Shown one piece after another: positions 1-8,605 of a stretch of 61,325 nt of DNA. The stretch spans positions 1 to 61,325 of the forward strand of contig SZPC01000012.1 in NCBI GenBank assembly GCA_030263475.1, read 5' to 3'. The notes under the pieces are model-generated. The model was not told where the DNA came from. It was given only the letters and a program-made list of their open reading frames with translations, and did not search any database. The stretch's first letter is position 1, and each line of letters begins with the position of its first letter. Source of the stretch: OLB4 sp002050165 (GTDB lineage Bacteria; Bacteroidota; Ignavibacteria; Tepidaquicellales; Tepidaquicellaceae). Position numbers and translations under genes: made by a program.

Positions 1-1
1 T

Positions 2-43
2 AAAACGAATGGTACTCCTGAAGTAAGGCAGGAAATTACTTAA
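2..43 (+). CDS. 3' end of an upstream coding sequence (partial)
   Basis: The frame beginning at base 2 reads 13 sense codons (KTNGTPEVRQEIT) and then TAA at 41-43, with a strong hairpin terminator 15 bases further on. A stop codon just ahead of a terminator suggests that this is the C-terminus of a gene lying mostly off the left edge. The fragment is too short to identify, and an open frame this short could also be chance. Confidence 0.35.
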   Translation, partial: KTNGTPEVRQEIT

Positions 44-57
44 GTAAACAACAAGAT

Positions 58-99
58 TAACGGGCATCTCCGGAACGGGGGTGTCCGTTATTAATTTTA
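58..99 (+). terminator. Rho-independent terminator of the gene off the left edge
   Basis: Bases 58-71 and 77-90 form a 14-bp stem (outer arm TAACGGGCA against TGTCCGTTA, inner arm TCTCC against GGGGG with G-U pairs) closing on the loop GGAAC. A moderately T-rich stretch TTAATTTTAATT follows. The U tract is imperfect, but the stem is long and continuous. Confidence 0.65.
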
Positions 100-218
100 A
101 TTGATATAGATGTATTATTTAGATTAAAAATACTGATATTAAATAGTGACTAAAAACATAGGATAGTTTTTAGTAAATTCTAAAATTAATTAAGGATAAA
201 ATCTAAAAAAATTAAGGC

Positions 219-446
219 ATGAAATATCTTACATCCCAACCGGAGGTAGGGAAAAAATACCGGATAGAATTGAATGGAACTGAGATTTATGATGCTACGG
301 TAATAGAACATGAAGGTGGATGCTGGGCGAAAATTAGAGTAGATAATGTATTGCCGGGTGAATATGCAGGGTTCTATTCTAATGGTCAGGAGTTTGATCT
401 TAAATTATCCAGATATAATCTCCTCGAATTTGATACTCAGCAGTAA
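219..446 (+). CDS. Small uncharacterised protein, 75 aa
   Basis: I do not recognise the family. The product is 75 residues, acidic to neutral, without a signal peptide or membrane segment. Its alternating pattern (KYRIELNG, IYDATVIEHEGG, WAKIRVDNV, EFDLKLSRYNLLEF) suggests a small all-beta fold. ATG 219 has no clear Shine-Dalgarno, only an A-rich leader. The last third overlaps the 5' part of the hydrolase frame that starts at 346, so either the two genes are translationally coupled or the hydrolase really starts later. The reading frame looks protein-like up to its stop, which is why I keep it. Confidence 0.5.
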   Translation: MKYLTSQPEVGKKYRIELNGTEIYDATVIEHEGGCWAKIRVDNVLPGEYAGFYSNGQEFDLKLSRYNLLEFDTQQ

Positions 447-1260
447 AAAGCTGATTGAGCTTGATACTAAAAGGTTGAAATTTATTCGAAGTGGATGGGG
501 TGAAGATGTAGTTGATAATTCTGATGTATGGGAACTGAGATATAAATCAGACGATAGGATAATTGAAGGTTATTTTGCACGACCTAAAGAAGTTAACGGT
601 AAGATTCCCTTAGTTATTTGGAACCGAGGGGGTAGCCGTAAAGCCGGAGCTATTGATAAATTCCTTGCACGTGGAATCTATGGCGAAATCGCAAGTTGGG
701 GTTATACTGTTCTTGCTTCTCAATATAGGAAAAATGATCAGTTTGGTGGTGATGAAATTAATGATGTTTTGAATCTGATTGAGTTGGCTAATGAGTTTGA
801 GGAATGCGATGCTTCGCAGATTGGTATGGAAGGTTGGAGCAGGGGTGGAATGATGACTTACCTTGCAATGACAAAGACTGATAAATTGAAATGTGCAGTG
901 ATTATTTCAGGGTTGGCTGATTTAGTTAGAAATTCAGACATGTCAGCGGATATGTCGGAAGTTTACATGAAACTCTTTGGTAGCAGCGACGAGAGGGAAT
1001 TCAGAGGTGAATTAGAACGAAGGTCAGCAGTTAATTTTTTTAGAGAAATTAAAAAAGATATTCCGGTATTATTAATTCATGGTACGAACGATACCAGAGT
1101 AAGTTATCAGGATTCGGTTGAAATGTTTTCTAACCTGAAATCAAACGGTAATGAGGTAGAATTTATATCAATTGAAGGCGGAGATCATTATTTGAAAAAG
1201 AACCGGAAGGAAGTAAATGCACTAAGAAGAAATTGGTATAAAAAATATTTTAAAAATTAA
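346..1260 (+). CDS. Alpha/beta-hydrolase, prolyl-oligopeptidase (S9)-like
   Basis: This is a cytosolic serine hydrolase with an alpha/beta fold similar to dienelactone hydrolase and S9 peptidase catalytic domains. The triad is visible: nucleophile S165 in GWSRGG, acid D249 in HGTNDTR, and H281 in GGDHY. There is no N-terminal beta-propeller, so it is a short, single-domain esterase or peptidase; the substrate cannot be told from sequence. The 5' end is uncertain. The first ATG codons (346, 364, 382) lie inside the preceding 75-aa gene, and the first 40 residues look less protein-like than the rest. A start near TTG 475, after the upstream stop at 446, is possible and would leave about 261 residues. 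Domain call firm, start weak. Confidence 0.75.
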   Translation: MYCRVNMQGSILMVRSLILNYPDIISSNLILSSKKLIELDTKRLKFIRSGWGEDVVDNSDVWELRYKSDDRIIEGYFARPKEVNGKIPLVIWNRGGSRKAGAIDKFLARGIYGEIASWGYTVLASQYRKNDQFGGDEINDVLNLIELANEFEECDASQIGMEGWSRGGMMTYLAMTKTDKLKCAVIISGLADLVRNSDMSADMSEVYMKLFGSSDEREFRGELERRSAVNFFREIKKDIPVLLIHGTNDTRVSYQDSVEMFSNLKSNGNEVEFISIEGGDHYLKKNRKEVNALRRNWYKKYFKN

Positions 1261-1306
1261 ATTTCAGATAATTTTTTAAACAGTAATAAAAAAAAGGGAC
1301 AAAAAA

Positions 1307-1741
1307 ATGTACGATCCATTAATGGTAAAACCAATGAGAGAAGAAGCAGTAAACATCGGCTTCATTGAATTAATGACTCCACAGGAAGTAAAAGAAGAAC
1401 TTTCAAAAGAAGGTACAACTTTCGTTTTTGTTAATTCAGTTTGTGGATGTGCAGCAGGTCAGGCGCGTCCGGGACTTGCACTTGCAGTTGAGTGGGCAAA
1501 GAAGAATAACGCAATGCCGGATAGAATGGTAACTGTATTTGCCGGTATGGAAAAAGATGCTGTACAGGCTGCAAGAGAATATTTCAACGGGGAAGCTCCG
1601 ACTTCACCACAAATCGCGATGTTGAAAGACGGTAAACTTGCCGGTATTATACAAAGGTTCGAAATTGAAAATAACGATGCAAATGCAGTAGCCCAAAAAG
1701 TAGCACGACTTTTGAATGATAATTGTAAAGTTGAATCTTAA
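1307..1741 (+). CDS. Bacilliredoxin, BrxA/BrxB (YphP/YqiW) family
   Basis: This 144-aa cytosolic thiol protein has a thioredoxin-like fold. The family hallmark CGC motif is at C46-G-C48 (NSVCGCAAGQARPG), in the position known for BrxA/BrxB, which remove bacillithiol from S-bacillithiolated proteins. The N-terminal MYDPLMVKPMREE and the central VFAGMEKDAVQAAREYF segment also fit, and the length matches the family. A weak AAAGGGA lies about 10 bases before ATG 1307. Whether this organism makes bacillithiol cannot be read from the window. It sits upstream of clpC, a neighbourhood that would fit protein quality control under thiol stress, but a shared transcript is not shown. Confidence 0.88.
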   Translation: MYDPLMVKPMREEAVNIGFIELMTPQEVKEELSKEGTTFVFVNSVCGCAAGQARPGLALAVEWAKKNNAMPDRMVTVFAGMEKDAVQAAREYFNGEAPTSPQIAMLKDGKLAGIIQRFEIENNDANAVAQKVARLLNDNCKVES

Positions 1742-1805
1742 ATTAAAACTTTTTGTATAAAAATTAGGTTAAAATATAAAAACGATATTAACCTTTTAAA
1801 AAAAA

Positions 1806-4343
1806 ATGGATAGCAATTTTTCAAATAGAGTTCAGGATGTAATAAGGTTAAGTAGGGAAGAAGCGATCCGATTGGGGCATGATTACATTGGAACAGAACA
1901 TCTCCTTCTCGGAATAATCAGGGAAGGTGAAGGTATCGCAGTCAAAATTTTCAGAAATCTTGGAGTTGAGTCCTCAAAGATTAAGAAAGCTATTGAAGAT
2001 TCAGTAAGGCAATCCGGTGGTACCATAACTGTTGGAAACATCCCTTTAACCAAGCAGGCAGAAAAAGTATTAAAGATAACTTATCTTGAAGCAAAGTTAT
2101 TTAAATCTGATGTTATCGGAACGGAACATCTGCTTTTATCTATACTTCGTGAAGATGATAATCTCGCTGCACAGATACTTCAGCAGTTTAATATCAATTA
2201 TGAAATTGCAAAGAATGAGATACTAAATATATTGAGCGGTAAACAAACATCCGGTTCGGGTAGCTCACAGATAAAGCCTCCGATTGAGCGCAAACCAGAT
2301 AAAACAAGAACTCCTGTACTTGATAATTTCGGGAGGGATTTAACTAAACTTGCTTCAGAAGGGAAATTGGATCCGATTATTGGAAGGGCTGAAGAAATTG
2401 AGCGTGTTGCTCAGATTTTAAGTAGAAGAAAGAAAAATAATCCTGTTTTAATCGGTGAGCCGGGTGTCGGTAAAACTGCTATTGCAGAAGGGTTGGCGCT
2501 TAGAATTATTAATAAGCAAGCGTCTCGTGTTTTGCATAACAAGCGAGTAGTGATTCTCGACCTGGCGGCATTGGTAGCAGGAACGAAATATCGCGGGCAG
2601 TTTGAAGAACGTATGAAAGCTGTGATGAACGAACTTGAAAAGGCAAAAGATGTTATTTTATTTATTGACGAACTTCATACTATCGTTGGAGCCGGAGGCG
2701 CGAGTGGTTCGCTCGATGCTTCAAATATTTTTAAACCGGCTTTAGCTCGTGGTGACCTTCAATGTATAGGAGCAACCACTTTGAATGAGTACAGAAAGTA
2801 TATCGAGAAAGATGGCGCCCTTGAGAGAAGATTTCAGAAAATTATGGTGAATCCTACAACCGTTGATGAAACAATTCAGATTTTGAACAATATTAAATCA
2901 AAATATGAAGAACATCACAACGTAATATATACCGATAAGGCCATTGAGCAATCAGTAAAATTGAGCGATAGATACATTACAGACAGATTCCTTCCTGATA
3001 AGGCAATTGATGTATTAGATGAATCAGGTTCGAGGGTACACCTTGCAAACGTTGTTGTACCAAAAGAAATTTTGGATCTGGAGCAGGAAATTGAAAATGT
3101 GAAGTTAGAAAAGAACAGGGTTGTTAAAAATCAAAATTTTGAAGAGGCAGCCCAATTACGCGATAAAGAGAAGAATTTGCAAAATCAACTCGAACAGGCT
3201 AAACTCGATTGGGAAATAAATTCTCAAGAAAATGCGTTTGAGGTTACAGAGGATGATATCGCTGATGTCATTGCCATGATGACAGGAATCCCGGTGAATA
3301 AGATTGCTGATAGTGAATCCAACAAATTGCTGAAGATGGAGAGTTATCTAAAAGAAAGAATTATCGGACAGGACGAAGTTATTGAGAAAATTTCGAAAGC
3401 TATAAGGCGGGCGAGGGCAGGTATTAAAGATCCGAACAGGCCAATTGGATCGTTTATTTTTCTTGGACCAACGGGCGTTGGAAAAACTGAGTTAGCTAAG
3501 CAACTTGCAAAGTTTCTATTTGATTCGGAGGAATCTTTGATTAGGATTGACATGAGTGAATACATGGAAAAGTTTAATGTTTCCAAACTTGTCGGTGCGC
3601 CTCCGGGATATGTAGGATATGAGGAGGGTGGTCAGCTCACTGAAAAAGTCCGTCGTAAGCCATACTCTGTAGTACTTTTGGACGAAATAGAAAAAGCTCA
3701 CCCGGATACATTTAATATTTTACTTCAGGTTCTCGATGACGGTGTATTAACCGATAGTCTCGGCCGAAGAGTTGATTTTAAAAATACAATTCTGATTATG
3801 ACTTCAAATATCGGTACCCGTGATATTAAGCTTGATAAAGTCTTTGGTTTTGGTGAACAGGTGGAAGGGGATAAATATTCAAAAATGAAATCCGGTATCA
3901 GTGAGGATGTTAAAAGGATTTTTTCACCGGAATTCCTTAACAGAGTTGATGATTTGATAGTATTCCATCAACTTGGCAGGAAAGAAATTGTAAAAATCGT
4001 TGATGTAATTACCACAGATTTGTTAAAACGGCTTAAAACACAGAATATTGAAGTAGAGATTACTCAGGAAGTGAAAGAGTATATTGCTGAAAAAGGTTTT
4101 GACGAAAATTATGGTGCGAGACCATTGAAACGCACAATTCAAAAATACCTTGAAGATCCATTGAGTGAAGAGATCTTAAATAAGAAAATTAATGAAGGTG
4201 CAAAGTTATCTACAAAAGTTGATTTGACTAAGGAAAAGATTCAATTTGAGATTATTGATATTGGCGCACCGAAAAATCAAAATGAACCTGAAGAACCGGT
4301 AGAGCAATCGGAAGATTCCAAATCCGGAAAGAAAAAGTCATAA
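1806..4343 (+). CDS. clpC: Clp protease ATP-binding subunit ClpC
   Basis: The AAA+ unfoldase feeds substrates to ClpP. Order of domains in 845 residues: two N-terminal Clp repeats (about 1-145), first AAA+ module with Walker A GEPGVGKTA and Walker B VILFIDELH, a central UVR-containing coiled-coil (about 420-480, QNFEEAAQLRDKEKNL) that distinguishes ClpC from ClpA/ClpB, a second AAA+ module with GPTGVGKTE, and a C-terminal D2-small domain. The tail after about residue 815 is Glu/Lys-rich. ATG 1806 follows an A run without a Shine-Dalgarno. The stop overlaps the fabH start (TAATG), so the two are translationally coupled. ClpP is not in the window. Confidence 0.96.
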   Translation: MDSNFSNRVQDVIRLSREEAIRLGHDYIGTEHLLLGIIREGEGIAVKIFRNLGVESSKIKKAIEDSVRQSGGTITVGNIPLTKQAEKVLKITYLEAKLFKSDVIGTEHLLLSILREDDNLAAQILQQFNINYEIAKNEILNILSGKQTSGSGSSQIKPPIERKPDKTRTPVLDNFGRDLTKLASEGKLDPIIGRAEEIERVAQILSRRKKNNPVLIGEPGVGKTAIAEGLALRIINKQASRVLHNKRVVILDLAALVAGTKYRGQFEERMKAVMNELEKAKDVILFIDELHTIVGAGGASGSLDASNIFKPALARGDLQCIGATTLNEYRKYIEKDGALERRFQKIMVNPTTVDETIQILNNIKSKYEEHHNVIYTDKAIEQSVKLSDRYITDRFLPDKAIDVLDESGSRVHLANVVVPKEILDLEQEIENVKLEKNRVVKNQNFEEAAQLRDKEKNLQNQLEQAKLDWEINSQENAFEVTEDDIADVIAMMTGIPVNKIADSESNKLLKMESYLKERIIGQDEVIEKISKAIRRARAGIKDPNRPIGSFIFLGPTGVGKTELAKQLAKFLFDSEESLIRIDMSEYMEKFNVSKLVGAPPGYVGYEEGGQLTEKVRRKPYSVVLLDEIEKAHPDTFNILLQVLDDGVLTDSLGRRVDFKNTILIMTSNIGTRDIKLDKVFGFGEQVEGDKYSKMKSGISEDVKRIFSPEFLNRVDDLIVFHQLGRKEIVKIVDVITTDLLKRLKTQNIEVEITQEVKEYIAEKGFDENYGARPLKRTIQKYLEDPLSEEILNKKINEGAKLSTKVDLTKEKIQFEIIDIGAPKNQNEPEEPVEQSEDSKSGKKKS

Positions 4344-5347
4344 TGCAAAATTCAGCTCGTATTAACGCAAAAATAACATCAGTCGGGCACTATGTGCCCG
4401 ACTTTGTAATAGACAATAAATTCTTCGAAGGTATTTTGGATACTTCCGATGAATGGATTACCGAACGAACAGGGATTAAGGAAAGGCGCTGGCTTACAGC
4501 AGATAAACCCACTTCCTTCATGGCAGAAAAAGCTATTAAACAGGTTTTAGAAAACCGTGGAATCGGACCGGAAGATATTGATATGATTATTGTGGGTACC
4601 GTAACACCTGACATGATTTACCCTTCAACTGCATGTTTGTTACAGGAAAAAATAGGAGCAAAAAACATCTGGGGGTTTGATATATTGGCGGCGTGTTCTG
4701 GTTTTATTTTTGCTCTAATAAACGGTGTTCAGTTTATTCAGTCAGGTAATTTTAAAAAGGTTCTTGTAGTTGGCGCTGATAAAATGTCAGCAATTTTAAA
4801 TATTCAGGATAGGAACTCTGCAATATTGTTCGGTGACGCGGCAGGCGCTGTTTTGCTCGAACCCGAGGAGGATAAAAATGAAGGTATCATAGATTGGATT
4901 ATGAATATTGACGGCTCAGGTGCTAAAAATTTATTTCAACTTGGTGGAGGTAGCTTGTATCCTGCATCGCATCAAACTGTTGATGATAGAATGCACTTTG
5001 TTTATCAGGAAGGGAGAACAGTTTTTAAGGATGCGGTTAAAGGGATGGCTGATGTGTCCTATGATATACTTGAAGAGAATAACCTTAAGGGCAAAGATGT
5101 GGCGTGGCTTGTACCACACCAGGCTAATCACAGGATAATTACCGCGACTGCTGAGCGTATGGGGTTAAGTATGGATAAGGTTATGGTTAATATCAATAAG
5201 TACGGTAATACAACTGCGGGAACAATTCCAACTTGCATTTCAGAATATTGGCAGGCGGGCAAGGTTAACAAAGGTGATTACCTTGTGCTTTCAAGTTTTG
5301 GCGCAGGTTACACCTGGGGGTCTGTTTTGTTAAAATGGTCTTACTAA
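4343..5347 (+). CDS. fabH: Beta-ketoacyl-ACP synthase III (FabH)
   Basis: FabH condenses an acyl-CoA primer with malonyl-ACP to begin fatty acid synthesis. The catalytic triad is intact: C118 (AACSGF), H259 (VPHQANHRI) and N289 (NKYGNTTAGT). Length (334 aa) is typical, and the thiolase fold is complete to the C-terminal SSFGAGYTWGS. The ATG at 4343 uses the last base of the clpC stop, and ispE follows within 10 bases, so clpC-fabH-ispE forms one run. fabH genes more often sit beside plsX or fabD; neither is here, and this may be one of several fabH copies in the genome. Confidence 0.95.
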   Translation: MQNSARINAKITSVGHYVPDFVIDNKFFEGILDTSDEWITERTGIKERRWLTADKPTSFMAEKAIKQVLENRGIGPEDIDMIIVGTVTPDMIYPSTACLLQEKIGAKNIWGFDILAACSGFIFALINGVQFIQSGNFKKVLVVGADKMSAILNIQDRNSAILFGDAAGAVLLEPEEDKNEGIIDWIMNIDGSGAKNLFQLGGGSLYPASHQTVDDRMHFVYQEGRTVFKDAVKGMADVSYDILEENNLKGKDVAWLVPHQANHRIITATAERMGLSMDKVMVNINKYGNTTAGTIPTCISEYWQAGKVNKGDYLVLSSFGAGYTWGSVLLKWSY

Positions 5348-5356
5348 AACTGTGAT

Positions 5357-6229
5357 GTGGCAAATTTTAAACTCATATCAAATGGTAAAATTAACTTTGG
5401 CTTAAAAGTTATAAATAAGCGCTCCGATAATTATCACAATCTTGAAACAATCTTTTTCCCTCTCAAACTTTCGGATAAAATTTCATTCTCAATCGAGAAA
5501 ACAAACTCGAATCACAATTCCGTAATAATATCTTCAAATAAGGATTTCATTCCACTGAATGAAAAAAACCTCTGCTACAAAGCGATTGAAAAGTTTTTTG
5601 TTGCATTTAATATTTTTGAAAAATTTGATATAAATGTAAACTTAACCAAGTTCATCCCTGTTGGCGGAGGATTAGGTGGTGGTAGCTCCAACGCTGCTGC
5701 GATATTGAAAGCATTAATAAGATACTTTGATATTAATGTAATTCCGAATAGGGAGAAGTTGCTTAAACTCGCTGCGAGTATAGGTAGTGATGTACCATTC
5801 TTCATGATTGACAAACCTTGCTTTGCAAAGGCGAGGGGAGAATTACTTTATAAATTAGATGAATTCAATTTAAACGGATATTCTCTTTTAGTCATCAATC
5901 CAGGAATACATGTTTCCACCAAATGGGCGTTCGATACACTTGGAATTAAAGAAGGTGAATTCAGAAAGTCAGATCTATCGAAGGTAAAAAGATTCAGTGA
6001 ATCGAATTTCGAAGCAATGGTGAACGATTTCGAGCCAATCGTTTTTAAAAAATATCCTGAATTGGGAAATATTAAATCCGATGCAATTGAATCAGGTTGC
6101 GATTTCGTTTCAATGAGCGGAACAGGAGCATCTATCTATTGTGTAATTAAAAAGCACAAGCGTAATGAACGTATACAAATGGTCAACAAACTTAGATCAA
6201 CTGGTTATTTCGTTTATGAGGAAAATTAG
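5357..6229 (+). CDS. ispE: 4-diphosphocytidyl-2-C-methyl-D-erythritol kinase (IspE)
   Basis: IspE is the ATP-dependent GHMP kinase of the non-mevalonate isoprenoid pathway. The N-terminal KINFGL motif, the ATP loop PVGGGLGGGSSNAA (about residues 98-111) and GSDVPFF further on are all present; the C-terminal MSGTGASIY loop is also family-specific. Length of 290 aa is standard. The start is GTG 5357, ten bases after the fabH stop; no ATG exists in frame near there. The 3' end overlaps the convergent DUF5683 gene by four bases. Confidence 0.95.
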   Translation: MANFKLISNGKINFGLKVINKRSDNYHNLETIFFPLKLSDKISFSIEKTNSNHNSVIISSNKDFIPLNEKNLCYKAIEKFFVAFNIFEKFDINVNLTKFIPVGGGLGGGSSNAAAILKALIRYFDINVIPNREKLLKLAASIGSDVPFFMIDKPCFAKARGELLYKLDEFNLNGYSLLVINPGIHVSTKWAFDTLGIKEGEFRKSDLSKVKRFSESNFEAMVNDFEPIVFKKYPELGNIKSDAIESGCDFVSMSGTGASIYCVIKKHKRNERIQMVNKLRSTGYFVYEEN

Positions 6230-7122
6230 AATCCAGAGATTTGAATATTAGCGAATGGTGTAACAATATTCCGTCCTTCTTTAAATAAATATGTGTTCTT
6301 TAGTCTTGCACTTGTTTTTACCTCAAGATTGCTATTAAATAATGAAACCGTCCAAATTGCATCTGCAGTACTCAAAACTCTGTTAATAATCGAAAGCATT
6401 ATCATATTGTCCGCGAACTGATAGAGATCATTTGCATCTTGACGTGATTGCATATAATCCGCTACTTGTTGAATTTTATAGTTGAAATAATAATTCGGTG
6501 AATTCGGATTATTGTTTATAATGCTTGCATCCGCTTGTGACCAACCGGCAACAAAATTTTGATATTTCCCGATTACTTCATAATATTGTTGTGCGCCGTA
6601 AGGTGGTAGAGTATGGGAAAAGTTCAATGATTCTACCTGATTTACCTGAAGCCTCAAAGTTTCCTTATCACTGGTGAGGTCAATAACTTCAGCGCCGGAG
6701 AAGTTGTTATTTTTTAGCCATGCGGCGTACTTATACACATCCCAATTATTATTAGCATAATTCTGGTATTCTTCAGTCTTCGAATCCCCGCTGTTAATTT
6801 TTATAAAGTGCATAGTCCAAAGACCAGCTTCAACACCAAGAAATATTGCACCTTTGAGATAATTCCCCGCATAAATTTCTCCTGTGCCCGGGATCACTGC
6901 TGAGAGAACTCCCGCAATTACAGGGGATTTTTCCTTCGAGTTATCAACTGACCTTAAATTATTTTCAAAAGAATTATTTAAAGCCAGCTTATCTTCAAAT
7001 TCTTGCACAAACACCTTTTTTAATTCCAGTTTTGTGTCTGTATAAATAGACTTTTCAATTTCCTGTGGAAAAACTGAGGTTACAAATAAAAATATAGTAA
7101 GAGTTAAAATTGTGAGTTTCAT
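6226..7122 (-). CDS. DUF5683-like exported protein, 298 aa
   Basis: The N-terminus (about residues 1-20, ending SVFPQE) looks like a Sec signal peptide. A hydrophobic stretch at 66-104 carries SAVIPGTGEIYAG and GAIFLGVEAG, the pattern of the DUF5683 family, which is common in Bacteroidetes and Chlorobi and has no assigned function. The remaining 190 residues are Asn/Gln/Tyr-rich, with a second hydrophobic patch near 240-265. It is the last gene of the dsbD-DUF5683-truA run, one base after truA, and a shorter relative (7865-8605) lies just upstream of truA. Localisation to the envelope is inferred from the signal and hydrophobic segments. Confidence 0.7.
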   Translation of the reverse strand: MKLTILTLTIFLFVTSVFPQEIEKSIYTDTKLELKKVFVQEFEDKLALNNSFENNLRSVDNSKEKSPVIAGVLSAVIPGTGEIYAGNYLKGAIFLGVEAGLWTMHFIKINSGDSKTEEYQNYANNNWDVYKYAAWLKNNNFSGAEVIDLTSDKETLRLQVNQVESLNFSHTLPPYGAQQYYEVIGKYQNFVAGWSQADASIINNNPNSPNYYFNYKIQQVADYMQSRQDANDLYQFADNMIMLSIINRVLSTADAIWTVSLFNSNLEVKTSARLKNTYLFKEGRNIVTPFANIQISGF

Positions 7123-7123
7123 T

Positions 7124-7858
7124 TCAATAATAAATTTTCTTTAAAAATAACCCATCGGGAGGTAAATATGTTGCTTTTATTTTTTCACCGTTACGGAATT
7201 TATTCTTAACATCATCTAGATCGAGCTTTCCTCGCCCGATGTCAATTATTGTTCCCGTCAATCCACGAACCATAGAATGAAGAAACCTGTTAGCTTTAAT
7301 TCTGAAAACTAACATCTGCCCTGTACGGTTCAATTTTATTTCAAATTTAGAGACATTGCATTTAAAATCATGCTTGTCACTTTTGTTCTTGCAGATTGAT
7401 TTGAATGAGTGTTCGCCTTTAAATATTTCTGCAGCAACGGTCATCAGTTTAAAATTAAGCGGATATTTTACGTGATGGTAATACATCCTTCCAACTGAAA
7501 TCCTTTTAAGCGTTATTCTGTATTCATATTCGCGTGCTTTAGCCGAATACCTCGCATGAAAAGAATCACTAACACCTGAAATATTTTTAACCGTTATACT
7601 TCGCGGGATAAGTGAGTTAACAGAATTTAATAATCTGATCGAATCAAAATTTATAGAAGAGAAGAAGTTTGCAGTTTGGTTTAAAGCATGTACGCCTGCG
7701 TCAGTTCTACCCGCGCCGATTAACTTCACTTCATGTTTTAGAACGATTTTCAGCGCGTTCTCAAGTTGCCCCTGAATCGTATTGTTCCTTCCGGACTGAT
7801 TTTGCCAACCACTGAAACCTGTACCGTCGAATTCAACAATGATTCTGTAATTGCTCAA
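7124..7858 (-). CDS. truA: tRNA pseudouridine(38-40) synthase TruA
   Basis: TruA makes pseudouridine at positions 38-40 of the tRNA anticodon arm. The catalytic Asp is D53 in GAGRTDAGVHA. The N-terminal FDGTGFSGWQNQ and the C-terminal RFLHSMVRGLTGTIIDIGRG motifs are also characteristic. The length (244 aa) is normal. It lies six bases after the 246-aa DUF5683 gene and one base before the 298-aa one, so it is embedded between two exported proteins in a single transcript unit. Confidence 0.95.
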   Translation of the reverse strand: MSNYRIIVEFDGTGFSGWQNQSGRNNTIQGQLENALKIVLKHEVKLIGAGRTDAGVHALNQTANFFSSINFDSIRLLNSVNSLIPRSITVKNISGVSDSFHARYSAKAREYEYRITLKRISVGRMYYHHVKYPLNFKLMTVAAEIFKGEHSFKSICKNKSDKHDFKCNVSKFEIKLNRTGQMLVFRIKANRFLHSMVRGLTGTIIDIGRGKLDLDDVKNKFRNGEKIKATYLPPDGLFLKKIYY

Positions 7859-7864
7859 TATTTT

Positions 7865-8605
7865 TCAGAAGTTCTTTTGAAGGTGGAGCATGAAACCATC
7901 AACTGAGTTGTCGCGATTCCTGATTATGTCTGAAGTAACTTTAACTTCATTTCCACTTGAATTTGAGATAAAAATTGAACTGATTGCACTCGCAAGACGG
8001 TTGACTACCAACGCTGTCCCAAAAATGATACCCGTGTTTTCAATCCTTTCGCTTTTTTTCCGTTGCGATTCGAAAGTATTTTTATTCTCTTGTGAATCCC
8101 AATACCAGTAGTGAGTGCTGATATCATAAATTGCTCCGAACTCTCCACGCGCAAGTTTATCGTTATTGTATTCGTAAATACTATTATAGAAACCTACATT
8201 GCTGAAATAATCATCGTCCCTGCCTGTATTTGAAATCCCTGCATGTATCTTAGAAAATGACCGGGCGTCATCATAGATCTTATCCGCATACAAATTTACA
8301 CCTGCAAATCCTATCCAGTTTATTGCATCAATACCTAAAAAATATTTCCCAACATCCATTCTGTCAAGATAATAGTGTCCTGCTCCTGGTAGCAATAATG
8401 AAAGAACAAGCGCTATACCGGTTGATTTTTTTTTAGGATTGATATTGATGCTACGTAAGTGAATTTCTTCATCAACGGTTGAATAATCTGCATCATTCAA
8501 AAAAATCTGTTTACTGTTGGCCGGCTTGAAATTGTCATCCTGTGCAAATGCAGTTGTGATGACAGGCATAACTGTAATAAAAACTACGAAGAGAAATTTA
8601 GTCAT
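7865..8605 (-). CDS. DUF5683-like exported protein, 246 aa
   Basis: The protein begins with a signal peptide (residues 1-21, ending AFAQ). It then has a linker and, at 60-100, the segment IALVLSLLLPGAGHYYLDR followed by GKYFLGIDAINWIGFAG. This is the same SLLLPGAGxxY...GKxFLGxxA layout as in the 298-aa protein at 6226-7122, so the two look like diverged paralogues of the DUF5683 type. The C-terminal half is charged, apart from the hydrophobic patch IIFGTALVVNRLASAISS. Its ATG overlaps the dsbD stop (ATGA), pointing to coupled translation with the thiol-disulfide reductase. Function unknown. Confidence 0.68.
   Translation of the reverse strand: MTKFLFVVFITVMPVITTAFAQDDNFKPANSKQIFLNDADYSTVDEEIHLRSININPKKKSTGIALVLSLLLPGAGHYYLDRMDVGKYFLGIDAINWIGFAGVNLYADKIYDDARSFSKIHAGISNTGRDDDYFSNVGFYNSIYEYNNDKLARGEFGAIYDISTHYWYWDSQENKNTFESQRKKSERIENTGIIFGTALVVNRLASAISSIFISNSSGNEVKVTSDIIRNRDNSVDGFMLHLQKNF

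Noticed and set aside
3344..3586. 80-aa open frame on the minus strand inside clpC
   Set aside because: Opposite-strand shadow of the second ClpC AAA+ domain; no start context and no protein-like pattern.
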